A stretch of 28,564 nucleotides of DNA from an uncultured Megasphaera sp. (GTDB taxonomy: Bacteria > Bacillota > Negativicutes > Veillonellales > Megasphaeraceae). Every line of letters starts with the position of its first letter. Positions within the stretch are counted from its first letter, which is position 1. Below the pieces are notes generated by a model that saw only the letters and a list, made by a program, of their open reading frames with translations, was not told the DNA's origin and searched no databases. Where the stretch lies: assembly GCA_937895695.1 (NCBI GenBank), contig CALBLM010000216.1, positions 1-28,564 on the forward strand, given 5' to 3'. The position numbers and the translations under genes are program-made. This document shows, one piece after another, positions 8,799-15,759 of this stretch.

Positions 8799-9605
8799 AT
8801 GAATGTAAAACAAGTAATGACAGCGGTACTAGCAGGAATACTATCTGTAGCCGTATTAGCTGGGTGTGGTAAAGAGGCACAGACAGATAAGAGCAAGCCT
8901 TTGCGTGTAGCGACGAATGCGACGTTTGTGCCATTTGAATTTAAAGATAGTGATCAATCAGAAGAATATAAAGGGTTTGAAATCGATGTAATCCAGGCTG
9001 TGGCTAAGGAAATGGGACGGGATATTGAATTTCATAATATCCCCTTTTCCGGTATCATTCCGATTATCCAGCAGGGCGATATGGATATTGCTGCAGCCGG
9101 CATGACAGTAACACCGGAACGAGCCTCAAAAGTTCGGTTTGCAGCTCCTTTTTATGAATCTAAACTGGTTATTTTAACGCCCAAGACAAGTGGTATTCAT
9201 TCGGCAGAAGATTTACAAGGCAAACAAATTGCCGTACAAATGGGAACAACTGGGGCTAAATATGCGGAAGAAAAAGGCTTGTCTATTAAACAGTTTGATA
9301 ATAATTCTGAAATCATTATGGAATTAAGCGTTGGTGGTTCTCCGGCAGGTATTTTGGATAAACCTGTTGCCGATTATTTTCTGACGCAAGACGGAAAGGG
9401 TCAGTATGATGAGATTGACATTCCTGATACAAAACCGGAATATTTGGCCTTTGCTATGAATAAAAATAATAAAGAATTACAACAAGAAGTAAATGAAGCT
9501 ATGGCTAAATTGAAAGAAAAAGGTGAATTCCAAAAATTATATAAAAAATGGTTTAACACGGATATGCCTGATTTGCCGACAACGACAGAAGATATTGTAA
9601 AATAA
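8799..9605 (+). CDS. Amino-acid ABC transporter substrate-binding lipoprotein (family 3)
   Basis: An exported solute-binding protein for an amino-acid ABC importer, of the glutamine/polar amino acid type. Residues 1-22 are a lipoprotein signal peptide and the lipobox LAGC places the lipidated Cys at 23. The mature part has family-3 landmarks: LRVATNATFVPFEF, the YKGFEIDVIQAVAKEMG signature, IIPIIQQGDMDIAAAGMTVTPERA and GTTGAKYAEE. Length 268 is normal. GGAGGA lies upstream of the ATG. It stands alone: no permease or ATPase gene adjoins, and terminators flank it on both sides. Its partners must be encoded elsewhere. Substrate specificity is not readable from sequence alone. Confidence 0.87.
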   Translation: MNVKQVMTAVLAGILSVAVLAGCGKEAQTDKSKPLRVATNATFVPFEFKDSDQSEEYKGFEIDVIQAVAKEMGRDIEFHNIPFSGIIPIIQQGDMDIAAAGMTVTPERASKVRFAAPFYESKLVILTPKTSGIHSAEDLQGKQIAVQMGTTGAKYAEEKGLSIKQFDNNSEIIMELSVGGSPAGILDKPVADYFLTQDGKGQYDEIDIPDTKPEYLAFAMNKNNKELQQEVNEAMAKLKEKGEFQKLYKKWFNTDMPDLPTTTEDIVK

Positions 9606-9624
9606 TAATTATATGATCAATACA

Positions 9625-9665
9625 AAAACTACGGCTGCAATGAGATATATGGCAGCCGTAGTTTT
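9625..9665. terminator. Bidirectional terminator between convergent genes
   Basis: AAAACTACGGCTGC (9625-9638) and GCAGCCGTAGTTTT (9652-9665) form a perfect 14-bp stem with A/T ends on both sides. It serves the binding-protein gene and the minus-strand symporter. Confidence 0.85.
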
Positions 9666-9673
9666 CGTATATA

Positions 9674-11089
9674 TTACAGATCATCGTCTTTTGTTTCTGG
9701 TAATGTAATTGGTGTTTTATCAATGATACGGACAAGGAGCAGTGTGATAATGCAGATAATCCATTCAAAATAAATGACATGAGGAAATACGCGAATGGCA
9801 GGACAAAGCTGCCAAGCAAATAAACCAATAATGCCAACAAGTGTCGTCCAAAATGCTGTATTCTTGCGGCATAAAGACGGACAAAACATAGTACAGAGAA
9901 AAACAAGCGTAAATGCGGTTGTCAGGCTTAGCCCAATTAGCATAATTTTAACGATACCGACAGCATTAAAGGCAAGCCATAAGGTACCGACACCGATAAT
10001 AAGAATAATTAAGCGATTGGCTTTTACATAAGATGATTTGGAAATATCTGGTTTGAAAAAACGTTTAAAAATATCTTGAGCGATTAATGTACCGGCTCCT
10101 AATAAAATAGTACAAGCTGTAGATACATCGGCAGCCCAAAGGGCAGCTAGTGTCATGCCCGACGAAAAAGGATCTAAGCTCATAATAATTTGCGGCAAAG
10201 CCATCGTCGGATTTAAACCGGGAAACTGGGATTTAGCAGCTAATCCTAAGATAGCACAAAAGAAACCTACAGGAAAAATGAGTATGCCGCCAAGAATATA
10301 ACCGCGACGAGCTGCTTTTACATTTTTAGCACCACAGGCGATTTGTACGGGGCCTTGTGCCGTAATAGCCTGTGTTGTCATGACGATAATCCATCCAAGA
10401 AGCATAGCCAGCGTTAAACCGCCAAAGGGACTGAACCAATCAAATGGCATGGCTGGTAATGATGCATTGATGCCGCTGATTCCTCCGTCACGGAGCAAAA
10501 CGCGGACCATCGAATACAGGATACCTAAATAAATAACAGTAACACTGAGGATATTGGAAAGACCAGAAGACCATAGGCCGCCAATCGTTGTGATGCCAAT
10601 AAAAACAATAGCACTTACAATCATGCCGGCATGCATGGAAAAAATATCAGGCATTAGCGCATGCAGAATAGAGCCGCCGGCAACATATTGAAGAGATGTA
10701 ATGCAAATCATAATCAAAGATAAGCCAATGACACTGATGATACGAGCTTTTTTATCGTAACTGCGTTCGAATAATTCAGGAATGGTTGTACAATTTAATG
10801 CACGATATTTACCGGCAGCAATACATCCCATAATAATGGCACCAATGGCCCAGGCTCCGTTATACCAACCGGCAGCCAGCCCGATTTTTGTAGCACTTTC
10901 TGCTACCCCTACTGTAGAGGCAGCCCCGACGGCCATTCCCGTAATACTGACGGCAACGAGGCCTGTTGAAAATTTTCGTCCGGCAAATAAATATTCTGTA
11001 GGATTTTGACTTGCCCGTCGTTTTACATACAAGGATATAGCAAATAGAAAAATGATGTATAAAATAACGATACATAATTGGATAGACAT
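9674..11089 (-). CDS. Sodium:solute symporter family protein
   Basis: A multi-spanning inner-membrane importer of the SSS family (471 residues, about 12-13 hydrophobic segments). Family features are NPTEYLFAGRKFSTGLVAVSITGMAVGA at the N-terminus (helix 1 and the start of helix 2), GGLWSSGLSNILSVTVIYLG in the middle, and the AADVSTACTILLGAGTLIAQDI segment that corresponds to the sodium-site helix. The ATG at 11089 has AAAGGAG upstream. It is transcribed away from the pan operon across a shared 560-bp gap. SSS members carry proline, pantothenate, sugars or organic acids; the neighbouring pan genes make a pantothenate-like substrate conceivable, but nothing in the sequence proves it. Confidence 0.85.
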   Translation of the reverse strand: MSIQLCIVILYIIFLFAISLYVKRRASQNPTEYLFAGRKFSTGLVAVSITGMAVGAASTVGVAESATKIGLAAGWYNGAWAIGAIIMGCIAAGKYRALNCTTIPELFERSYDKKARIISVIGLSLIMICITSLQYVAGGSILHALMPDIFSMHAGMIVSAIVFIGITTIGGLWSSGLSNILSVTVIYLGILYSMVRVLLRDGGISGINASLPAMPFDWFSPFGGLTLAMLLGWIIVMTTQAITAQGPVQIACGAKNVKAARRGYILGGILIFPVGFFCAILGLAAKSQFPGLNPTMALPQIIMSLDPFSSGMTLAALWAADVSTACTILLGAGTLIAQDIFKRFFKPDISKSSYVKANRLIILIIGVGTLWLAFNAVGIVKIMLIGLSLTTAFTLVFLCTMFCPSLCRKNTAFWTTLVGIIGLFAWQLCPAIRVFPHVIYFEWIICIITLLLVRIIDKTPITLPETKDDDL

Positions 11090-11123
11090 CTATATCTGCT
11101 CCTTTGCGATAAATTTTTATTTT

Positions 11124-11151
11124 ACGCAACTTAAGTTCCATACAACGCAAC
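11124..11151. repeat. Direct repeat between symporter promoter and start codon
   Basis: ACGCAAC occurs at 11124-11130 and 11145-11151, spaced 21 bp, two helical turns. It lies just downstream of the predicted transcription start and could be an operator. Confidence 0.35.
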
Positions 11152-11173
11152 AAAAATAACGTAAGATGCTATT

Positions 11174-11202
11174 ATTGTATTCTAAAATGATATAAAATTC
11201 AA
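11174..11202 (-). promoter_or_regulatory. Promoter of the symporter gene
   Basis: On the minus strand, TTGAAT (11202-11197), a 17-nt spacer and TACAAT (11179-11174). The leader would be about 78 nt. Confidence 0.65.
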
Positions 11203-11367
11203 GTAATTTGACTTAGCTTTTATATAAAGTATATAAGAAAATAGGTATTGATAAGAAAAAATTGCAAGGACAAGATAAAATGTACGATATTTTATTTAAT
11301 AATTTCATACACTCTAACTTCTTTTGCATATATATAAAATAGAAATAAAAATACACTGTACCTATTG

Positions 11368-11396
11368 TTTACAAAGTATTTTAAATATGGTATGAT
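11368..11396 (+). promoter_or_regulatory. Promoter of the pan operon
   Basis: TTTACA (11368-11373), a 17-nt spacer and TATGAT (11391-11396), with an extended -10 (TGGTATGAT). The predicted start near 11403 is about 247 nt before the first start codon. Confidence 0.75.
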
Positions 11397-11402
11397 ACGG
11401 CA

Positions 11403-11649
11403 GAGGCAAAAGATAGCATCACAGATGTGAGTTATACTTTTTTTCGGATGATTGTAGTTAGATGGAATTAGTTATCTGCTTGGATCGTAACGGACCGAGA
11501 CAGAAGGGATTACTCATCATTTCTTAGCAGACAAAGTATTTTTGCTGCTTAGTTTGACGTTTGCACAATATGTTGCGCCTTTCAGTCTAGGCTGAAGGGC
11601 GTTTTTTGTTTTCTTTTGCCCATAAAAAACTACATAAGGAGGTATTGCC
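11403..11649 (+). ncRNA. Long structured leader of the pan operon, candidate riboswitch or attenuator
   Basis: About 247 nt separate the promoter from the first pan gene. The leader has a hairpin CTTGGATC-GTAAC-GGACCGAG (11479-11499) with one A.A mismatch. A possible long-range pairing of TGAGT (11428-11432) with ACTCA (11512-11516) would enclose it. An AGCAG/CTGCT hairpin (11526-11549) follows, then an intrinsic terminator at 11575-11608 just before the ribosome site. This layout is typical of ligand-controlled attenuation. I do not recognise conserved cores of the T-box, TPP, cobalamin, SAM, lysine, FMN or purine classes. A pan RNA motif is known upstream of pantothenate operons in Firmicutes; I cannot match its consensus from memory. 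Confidence 0.55.
11575..11608 (+). terminator. Intrinsic terminator inside the pan leader
   Basis: CGCCTTTCAG (11576-11585) pairs with CTGAAGGGCG (11592-11601) with one G.U, followed by TTTTTTG. It lies about 30 nt before the ribosome site of the first gene and so must be bypassed for expression. Confidence 0.8.
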
Positions 11650-12615
11650 TTGAAGAAATGTTGTTCTTTTTTGGTAAACAATATGGCAATCTTTGTTGTT
11701 TTTATTGGGATTGTAGGAGCTATGCGACCCCAAACGCTAACTTGGGCTGGGCCGTATGTTGGCTGGCTGCTGGGGATTGTTATGTTTGGCATGGGAATGA
11801 CGTTGACGGTACAAGATTTTAAAACTGTTTTGCATCGTCCAGTAGACGTATTATTAGGCATTATAGCGCAATTCTTAATTATGCCTTGCATTGCCTGGGC
11901 ATTGGTCAAAGTTTTTGCTTTGCCGCCGGAATTGGCTATCGGTGTTATTTTGGTAGGAACCTGTCCCGGTGGTACGGCATCCAATGTCATTTCGTATTTA
12001 GCGAAAGGCGACGTTGCTTTATCTGTATCGATGACAATGGCAACAACGTTGTTAGCACCGATTGTGACGCCTGCGCTGACTTGGATACTGGCAGATGCTT
12101 GGATTGACGTATCCTTCACGGCGATGATGATATCTATTGCAGAGATGGTTTTACTGCCAGTCGTACTGGGATTAGCATTCAATCATTTTTTCCGCCCAGC
12201 TGTGACCAAAGTGTTACCGGCTCTCCCTGTTATTTCGGTATTGACGATTATTTTTTTAGTTGGTATCGTCGTATCCTTAGGAGCATCGCGTTTATTTGAA
12301 GTAGGACCGCTAATGGCTGTTATTGTTATACTTCATAATATTTGCGGATTGGCATTGGGCTATGGCATGGCACGTATGGTGCGACTCAATTCTAAAAAAG
12401 CGCGGACTGTTGCGATTGAAGTTGGCATGCAGAATTCTGGAATGGCAGCTTCCTTGGCTGTGTTATATTTTAATCCGGCAGCGGCCATTCCCGGAGCTAT
12501 TTTTAGCGTATGGCACAATATTTCAGGGTCTATTATGGCAAATTTCTTTTCACGGCGTGATGAAAATCAACATCATGCCAATGTAGAAAAAGCAAAATCT
12601 ATTCATATGGTGTAG
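11650..12615 (+). CDS. panS: BASS-family transporter, PanS-like
   Basis: A sodium-dependent membrane transporter of the bile acid:sodium symporter (BASS) family, 321 residues with about 9-10 hydrophobic helices. Family motifs include GMGMTLTVQDF, the VGTCPGGTASNVISYLAKGDVALSV crossover segment near residue 100, and the second half EVGMQNSGMAASLAV. The start is TTG: AGGAGGT lies seven bases upstream and the next ATG would delete the first helix. It is the first gene of an operon with panC and panD. PanS of Salmonella, a BASS protein, imports ketopantoate, so this one probably imports pantoate or ketopantoate for PanC. The symbol rests on context as well as family. Confidence 0.78.
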   Translation: MKKCCSFLVNNMAIFVVFIGIVGAMRPQTLTWAGPYVGWLLGIVMFGMGMTLTVQDFKTVLHRPVDVLLGIIAQFLIMPCIAWALVKVFALPPELAIGVILVGTCPGGTASNVISYLAKGDVALSVSMTMATTLLAPIVTPALTWILADAWIDVSFTAMMISIAEMVLLPVVLGLAFNHFFRPAVTKVLPALPVISVLTIIFLVGIVVSLGASRLFEVGPLMAVIVILHNICGLALGYGMARMVRLNSKKARTVAIEVGMQNSGMAASLAVLYFNPAAAIPGAIFSVWHNISGSIMANFFSRRDENQHHANVEKAKSIHMV

Positions 12616-12636
12616 TAAAAGGAGTATCAGAATATC

Positions 12637-13491
12637 ATGAAAATTTTTCGTACCGTAGCAGATATGCAGGCATATGCTGCAGAAGTAAAAAAAGCAGGAA
12701 AAGTTATTGGTTTAGTTCCTACAATGGGAGCCCTTCATGAAGGACATTTAACATTGATGCGTGCTGCAAAAGCGAAATGTGATGTTGTTGTGGCTTCAGT
12801 TTTTGTTAATCCAACGCAATTTGGACCGAACGAAGATTATGAAGCGTATCCACGCCGTTTTGAAGAAGACTGCAAAAAATTGGAAAGCGTTGGCGTTGAT
12901 GCGGTCTTCCATCCTGAACCAGCTGAAATGTATCCCGAAGGATATTGCACATATGTCAATGTAGAAGGCGATATTACGCATAAACTTTGCGGTGCTCAGC
13001 GTCCCATTCATTTCCGTGGTGTAGCTACGGTTGTTACTAAATTGATGAATATTACGCGTGCTGATGAAGGATTCTTTGGACAGAAAGATGCGCAGCAGGT
13101 CGTTGTTATTCGTCGTTTTGTTAGTGATTTGAATATCCCGATTCATATTAATATGGTTCCTATTGTCCGTGAAGAAAGTGGTTTAGCCCGCAGCTCACGA
13201 AATGCATACCTCTCGCCCGTTGAAAAAGAAGCGGCACTTGTATTATCACGCAGCCTTCGTAAAGCAAAAGCAGCATATGAAGCCGGTGAAAAAGATGTAG
13301 ATACATTGAAACAAATCGTTACGACAGAAATTCAGAATGAACCGATGGCCTCGATTGATTATGTTGATTTATTTTCTTTCCCGGCTTTGCTGCCTATTCA
13401 AACAGTGGATCAAGAAAGCTTGTTAGCCATTGCTGTTCGGATTGGGAAAACTCGTTTGATTGATAATGTTATTTTAGGAAAGAAGCATTAA
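12637..13491 (+). CDS. panC: Pantothenate synthetase (pantoate-beta-alanine ligase)
   Basis: Joins pantoate and beta-alanine, using ATP, to give pantothenate. The 284 residues carry all the standard motifs: PTMGALHEGHLTLMRAAK (nucleotide-binding HxGH), VNPTQFGPNEDY, GVATVVTKL, FGQKDAQQVVVIRRF and REESGLARSSRNAYLS. AAAGGAG precedes the ATG. It lies 21 bp after the transporter, and its TAA overlaps the panD start by one base. Beta-alanine comes from the PanD encoded next. No panB or panE for the pantoate half is present in the window. Confidence 0.96.
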   Translation: MKIFRTVADMQAYAAEVKKAGKVIGLVPTMGALHEGHLTLMRAAKAKCDVVVASVFVNPTQFGPNEDYEAYPRRFEEDCKKLESVGVDAVFHPEPAEMYPEGYCTYVNVEGDITHKLCGAQRPIHFRGVATVVTKLMNITRADEGFFGQKDAQQVVVIRRFVSDLNIPIHINMVPIVREESGLARSSRNAYLSPVEKEAALVLSRSLRKAKAAYEAGEKDVDTLKQIVTTEIQNEPMASIDYVDLFSFPALLPIQTVDQESLLAIAVRIGKTRLIDNVILGKKH

Positions 13492-13877
13492 TGATGTTGT
13501 TAAATTTATTGAAATCTAAAATTCATTGCGCAACGGTAACAGAAGCTAATTTGCATTATATGGGAAGTATTACGATTGATGCAGCGCTTATGGAGCAAGC
13601 CGGTATTCTGCCAAATGAACGTGTGCAAGTTGTGAACAATAATAATGGCGAACGGTTCGAAACCTATACGATACCAGGACCTCGAAATTCAGGCGTAATT
13701 TGTTTAAACGGCGCAGCAGCTCGGTTAGCACAGCCTGGCGATATTGTTATTATTATGGCTTATGCCTTTTTTTCTGAAGATGAAGCTAAACAATATAAAC
13801 CGACAGTTGTTATGGTTGATGAAAAAAATTGCATTCGTGAAGTACGGCAGTATGAATATCATGGTGATATGGGATAA
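13491..13877 (+). CDS. panD: Aspartate 1-decarboxylase
   Basis: Makes beta-alanine from aspartate. A self-processing pyruvoyl enzyme: the cleavage site is Gly25-Ser26 in HYMG-SITID, the new Ser becoming the pyruvoyl group. Other family features are KIHCATVTEANL, Tyr65-containing ETYTIPGPRNSGVICLNGAAA, and DIVIIMAYA. Length 128 is normal. Two ATGs lie in tandem at 13491 and 13494; the first overlaps the panC stop (TAATG), and AGGAAAG is upstream, so translation is probably coupled. Confidence 0.95.
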   Translation: MMLLNLLKSKIHCATVTEANLHYMGSITIDAALMEQAGILPNERVQVVNNNNGERFETYTIPGPRNSGVICLNGAAARLAQPGDIVIIMAYAFFSEDEAKQYKPTVVMVDEKNCIREVRQYEYHGDMG

Positions 13878-13921
13878 CAGCTTATGAGTAGCTGTTGTTA
13901 TGCGAACCGAATAGGATAGAA

Positions 13922-13971
13922 AAAATAGTATGAAGATATGTTTCACGTGAAACATATCTTCATACTATTTT
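13922..13971. terminator. 50-bp perfect palindrome centred on parS, possible pan operon terminator
   Basis: Each base from 13922 to 13946 pairs with its mirror in 13947-13971, giving 25-bp arms with no mismatch. The centre is the 16-bp parS. Next to it, GTATGAAGATA (13928-13938) and TATCTTCATAC (13955-13965) are mirror copies of the 11-bp box that begins the repeat array of the next gene. The stem ends in TTTT, so it may terminate the pan operon, but the U-tract is short. Termination is less certain than the palindrome itself. Confidence 0.6.
13939..13954. other. parS chromosome-partition site 1
   Basis: TGTTTCACGTGAAACA, an exact match to the ParB-binding consensus TGTTNCACGTGAAACA known from Bacillus. 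It is intergenic, at the centre of a 50-bp palindrome. Confidence 0.92.
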
Positions 13972-14012
13972 CATATAATCTTCTTTTTTTCTCTATAATT
14001 GCAATGTATAAT
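13955..14012 (+). promoter_or_regulatory. Repeat-type activator box and promoter of the small exported peptide
   Basis: Three contiguous 11-mers, TATCTTCATAC, TATTTTCATAT and AATCTTCTTTT (13955-13987), are followed by exactly 19 nt and a perfect TATAAT (14007-14012). There is no good -35. Repeats of 11 bp covering the -35 position are the usual design for PhoB/OmpR-type activators. The same geometry recurs at 14266-14323. Confidence 0.65.
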
Positions 14013-14052
14013 AAATATATCAATAGATAAATAATAAAAGGAGATGATCTGT

Positions 14053-14229
14053 ATGAAAAAGAAATTATTAGGTGTTTTTGGTATATTGATGATGTTGAGT
14101 ATGGTAACGGCCTTTGCCAATACGGTGAATACCAACACAACGCCGAATGCTAAGATGGCAGAATGTTCTACGACGACATATTGTCATGATACACATAATA
14201 GCCATGATACGCATGGATGCAATCGGTAA
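14053..14229 (+). CDS. Small exported His/Cys-rich peptide, possible metal binder
   Basis: A 58-residue protein I cannot assign to a family. Residues 1-22 are a signal peptide (MKKK, a hydrophobic run GVFGILMMLSMVTA, then cleavage after AFA). The mature part of about 36 residues is rich in Thr and Asn and ends in a cluster of His and Cys: CSTTTYCHDTHNSHDTHGC, with three Cys and four His. That suggests metal binding outside the inner membrane. The start at 14053 is chosen because AAAGGAG (14037-14043) is properly spaced; the earlier ATG at 14044 abuts it. It shares its promoter design with the next gene and lies beside a copper-type regulon, so a copper-response role is likely but inferred. 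Confidence 0.7.
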   Translation: MKKKLLGVFGILMMLSMVTAFANTVNTNTTPNAKMAECSTTTYCHDTHNSHDTHGCNR

Positions 14230-14265
14230 TCATCGGCCTTTTCTTTATTAAGATGTAATGTTGAG

Positions 14266-14323
14266 TATCTTCACAATATCTTCATAATTTGTACATACGA
14301 TTTTTATATCTTCTCGATATACT
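14266..14323 (+). promoter_or_regulatory. Repeat-type activator box and promoter of the Met-rich-tail membrane protein
   Basis: TATCTTCACAA, TATCTTCATAA and TTTGTACATAC (14266-14298) are contiguous 11-mers, followed by 19 nt and TATACT (14318-14323). Number, period and distance equal those at 13955-14012. More TATCTT copies follow at 14307 and 14325. Confidence 0.65.
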
Positions 14324-14360
14324 ATATCTTGAATATTGAATTATGAGGAGGAATTGAAGT

Positions 14361-14897
14361 ATGGTAATGACCCATTATATGCAGTTGCTTTCATTGCATC
14401 AACCATGGAACTTAATCATATTCATGCTAGTTCCAATGGTATTGGCCGAAACTATTTTAGCTGCAGGCATTTTCACTCTTTTTTATAAGGATAAGAGAAG
14501 CGAAACGTGGCAAGGTGTCAGTCATGCAGCCACAATTATCTTAGGTCTTTTTTTTATTTGTGTTGTTATTTATCTAGGAACATCGTATATTCCAACTATT
14601 CAGTGGCGTGGTCCGATTGATTACATTGCTGTATGGTCGTATGTATTAGCTATCATCCCATCTGTACTTTTATTGGCTCAAGAATTCGGTATTATGGATA
14701 AACATAATACATCAGAAAAGAAAACGATGCATCATGTTATTCTAATGATTCTTTTTGTTGTCTTTACTCATTTTGCGATGGTATTTGGCATGGCCGATCC
14801 ACAATTAGCAGGATACATGCCACCTAAACAGCCAATGCAAATGAATCATATGATGGATCATTCTTCCATGAACCATCAAACAATGAACATGAAGTAA
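14361..14897 (+). CDS. Four-helix membrane protein with Met/His-rich C-terminal tail
   Basis: An uncharacterised 178-residue inner-membrane protein. Hydrophobic segments lie at about 17-41, 56-76, 88-106 and 125-144. The last 25 residues are packed with Met and His (MQMNHMMDHSSMNHQTMNMK), like the methionine motifs that bind Cu(I) or Ag(I) in Cop and Cus proteins. Further His/Met residues sit at the N-terminus (MVMTHYM) and before helix 4 (MHH). AGGAGG lies nine bases before the ATG. Its promoter carries the same 11-bp repeats as the preceding small gene. It is followed by a strong terminator and then the two-component genes. A role in periplasmic copper handling is inferred; transport or chaperone activity cannot be told apart. 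Confidence 0.75.
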   Translation: MVMTHYMQLLSLHQPWNLIIFMLVPMVLAETILAAGIFTLFYKDKRSETWQGVSHAATIILGLFFICVVIYLGTSYIPTIQWRGPIDYIAVWSYVLAIIPSVLLLAQEFGIMDKHNTSEKKTMHHVILMILFVVFTHFAMVFGMADPQLAGYMPPKQPMQMNHMMDHSSMNHQTMNMK

Positions 14898-14923
14898 TGT
14901 TCAATTTTTAATAACCGCTTTCT

Positions 14924-14970
14924 GGGACTGTCAAAAATGATGTTTCATTTTTGACAGTCCCTTTATTTTT
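14924..14970 (+). terminator. Strong terminator after the Met-rich-tail membrane protein
   Basis: GGGACTGTCAAAAATGA (14924-14940) pairs perfectly with 14945-14961 across a 4-nt loop, followed by TTTATTTTTTTT. parS site 2 begins 12 bp beyond the stem. Confidence 0.92.
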
Positions 14971-14972
14971 TT

Positions 14973-14988
14973 TGTTTCACGTGAAACA
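14973..14988. other. parS chromosome-partition site 2
   Basis: TGTTTCACGTGAAACA, identical to the other three sites. Intergenic, directly after the terminator's U-tract and upstream of the two-component operon. Confidence 0.92.
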
Positions 14989-15051
14989 ATACTGATTTGC
15001 TAAAGAACATGATACAATACAGATAGATATGATGATAAGGAGGTTTTGGTT

Positions 15052-15759
15052 TTGGTCCCCTACTCTATTTTAATTGTAGATGATGATGAAAAGCTTTGTT
15101 CTCTCTTATGCTCGTATTTTAAACAAGAGCAGTGTATTGTATATAGTGCCAATGATGGTATGGAAGCCATACAAGTATTGAAACAACATGGACCGCAAAT
15201 TATGGTTTTAGATATTATGATGCCGGGAATTGATGGATTTGAAGTTTGTCGTCGTGTACGGCAGTTCAGTGACATCCCCATTATTTTTCTGACAGCGAAA
15301 GAAGATGAAACAGATAGACTGATTGGATTCAATATTGGTGCCGATGATTATGTCAGTAAACCGTTTAACATTCGAGAATTAGTTGCGCGTGTACACAGTT
15401 TATTGCGTCGTGTGCGTGGCGAAGTTATTCAACAACATAAAAAATATATCATTCGCGATTTAGTTATTGATAAAGAAAAGTTTACCGTTGAACGGGACGG
15501 CAAGCCTATTGTGCTAACACCGACAGAGTTTAATATATTAGAAGTACTAGCCTCTTCACCGGACAGAGTATTTAGTCGGATGCAACTGATGGAAAAAGCA
15601 CAAGGCGGCTATAGTTTTGAAGGCTATGAACGAACGATTGATACCCATGTTCGTAATTTAAGAAAAAAATTAGAACCTAATGCTGCCAAGCCTACCTATA
15701 TTTTAACAGTCTATGGAATTGGCTATAAGTTTGCCGGAGGCAGTCATGAAACGGTATGA
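15052..15759 (+). CDS. OmpR-family response regulator
   Basis: A two-component regulator of 235 residues. The receiver domain (about 1-118) has the acidic pocket VDDDE, the phosphoacceptor Asp in VLDIMMPGIDG, Thr in FLTAKEDE, and Lys in DDYVSKPFN. The C-terminal winged helix (about 133-233) ends in YEPTIDTHVRN-like and TVYGIGYKF motifs (here RTIDTHVRNLRKKLEP). Start is TTG at 15052, eight bases after AAGGAGG; the upstream in-frame TTG at 15046 is too close. The histidine kinase gene overlaps its end by 14 bp. OmpR-type regulators bind 11-bp direct repeats, and two such arrays lie just upstream, so it probably controls 14053 and 14361. Confidence 0.9.
   Translation: MVPYSILIVDDDEKLCSLLCSYFKQEQCIVYSANDGMEAIQVLKQHGPQIMVLDIMMPGIDGFEVCRRVRQFSDIPIIFLTAKEDETDRLIGFNIGADDYVSKPFNIRELVARVHSLLRRVRGEVIQQHKKYIIRDLVIDKEKFTVERDGKPIVLTPTEFNILEVLASSPDRVFSRMQLMEKAQGGYSFEGYERTIDTHVRNLRKKLEPNAAKPTYILTVYGIGYKFAGGSHETV

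Noticed and set aside
9674..11089. Naming the symporter panF
   Set aside because: It is adjacent to the pan operon but divergently transcribed with its own promoter, and SSS substrate cannot be read from motifs.
11403..11649. T-box leader before the pan operon
   Set aside because: The T-box sequence around AGGGTGGNACCGCG is absent, and the downstream genes are not typical T-box targets.
11517..12182. A 221-codon minus-strand frame opposite the PanS-like gene
   Set aside because: It is antisense to a well-supported transporter and is rich in Thr, Ile, Asn and Lys in the way expected of antisense frames.
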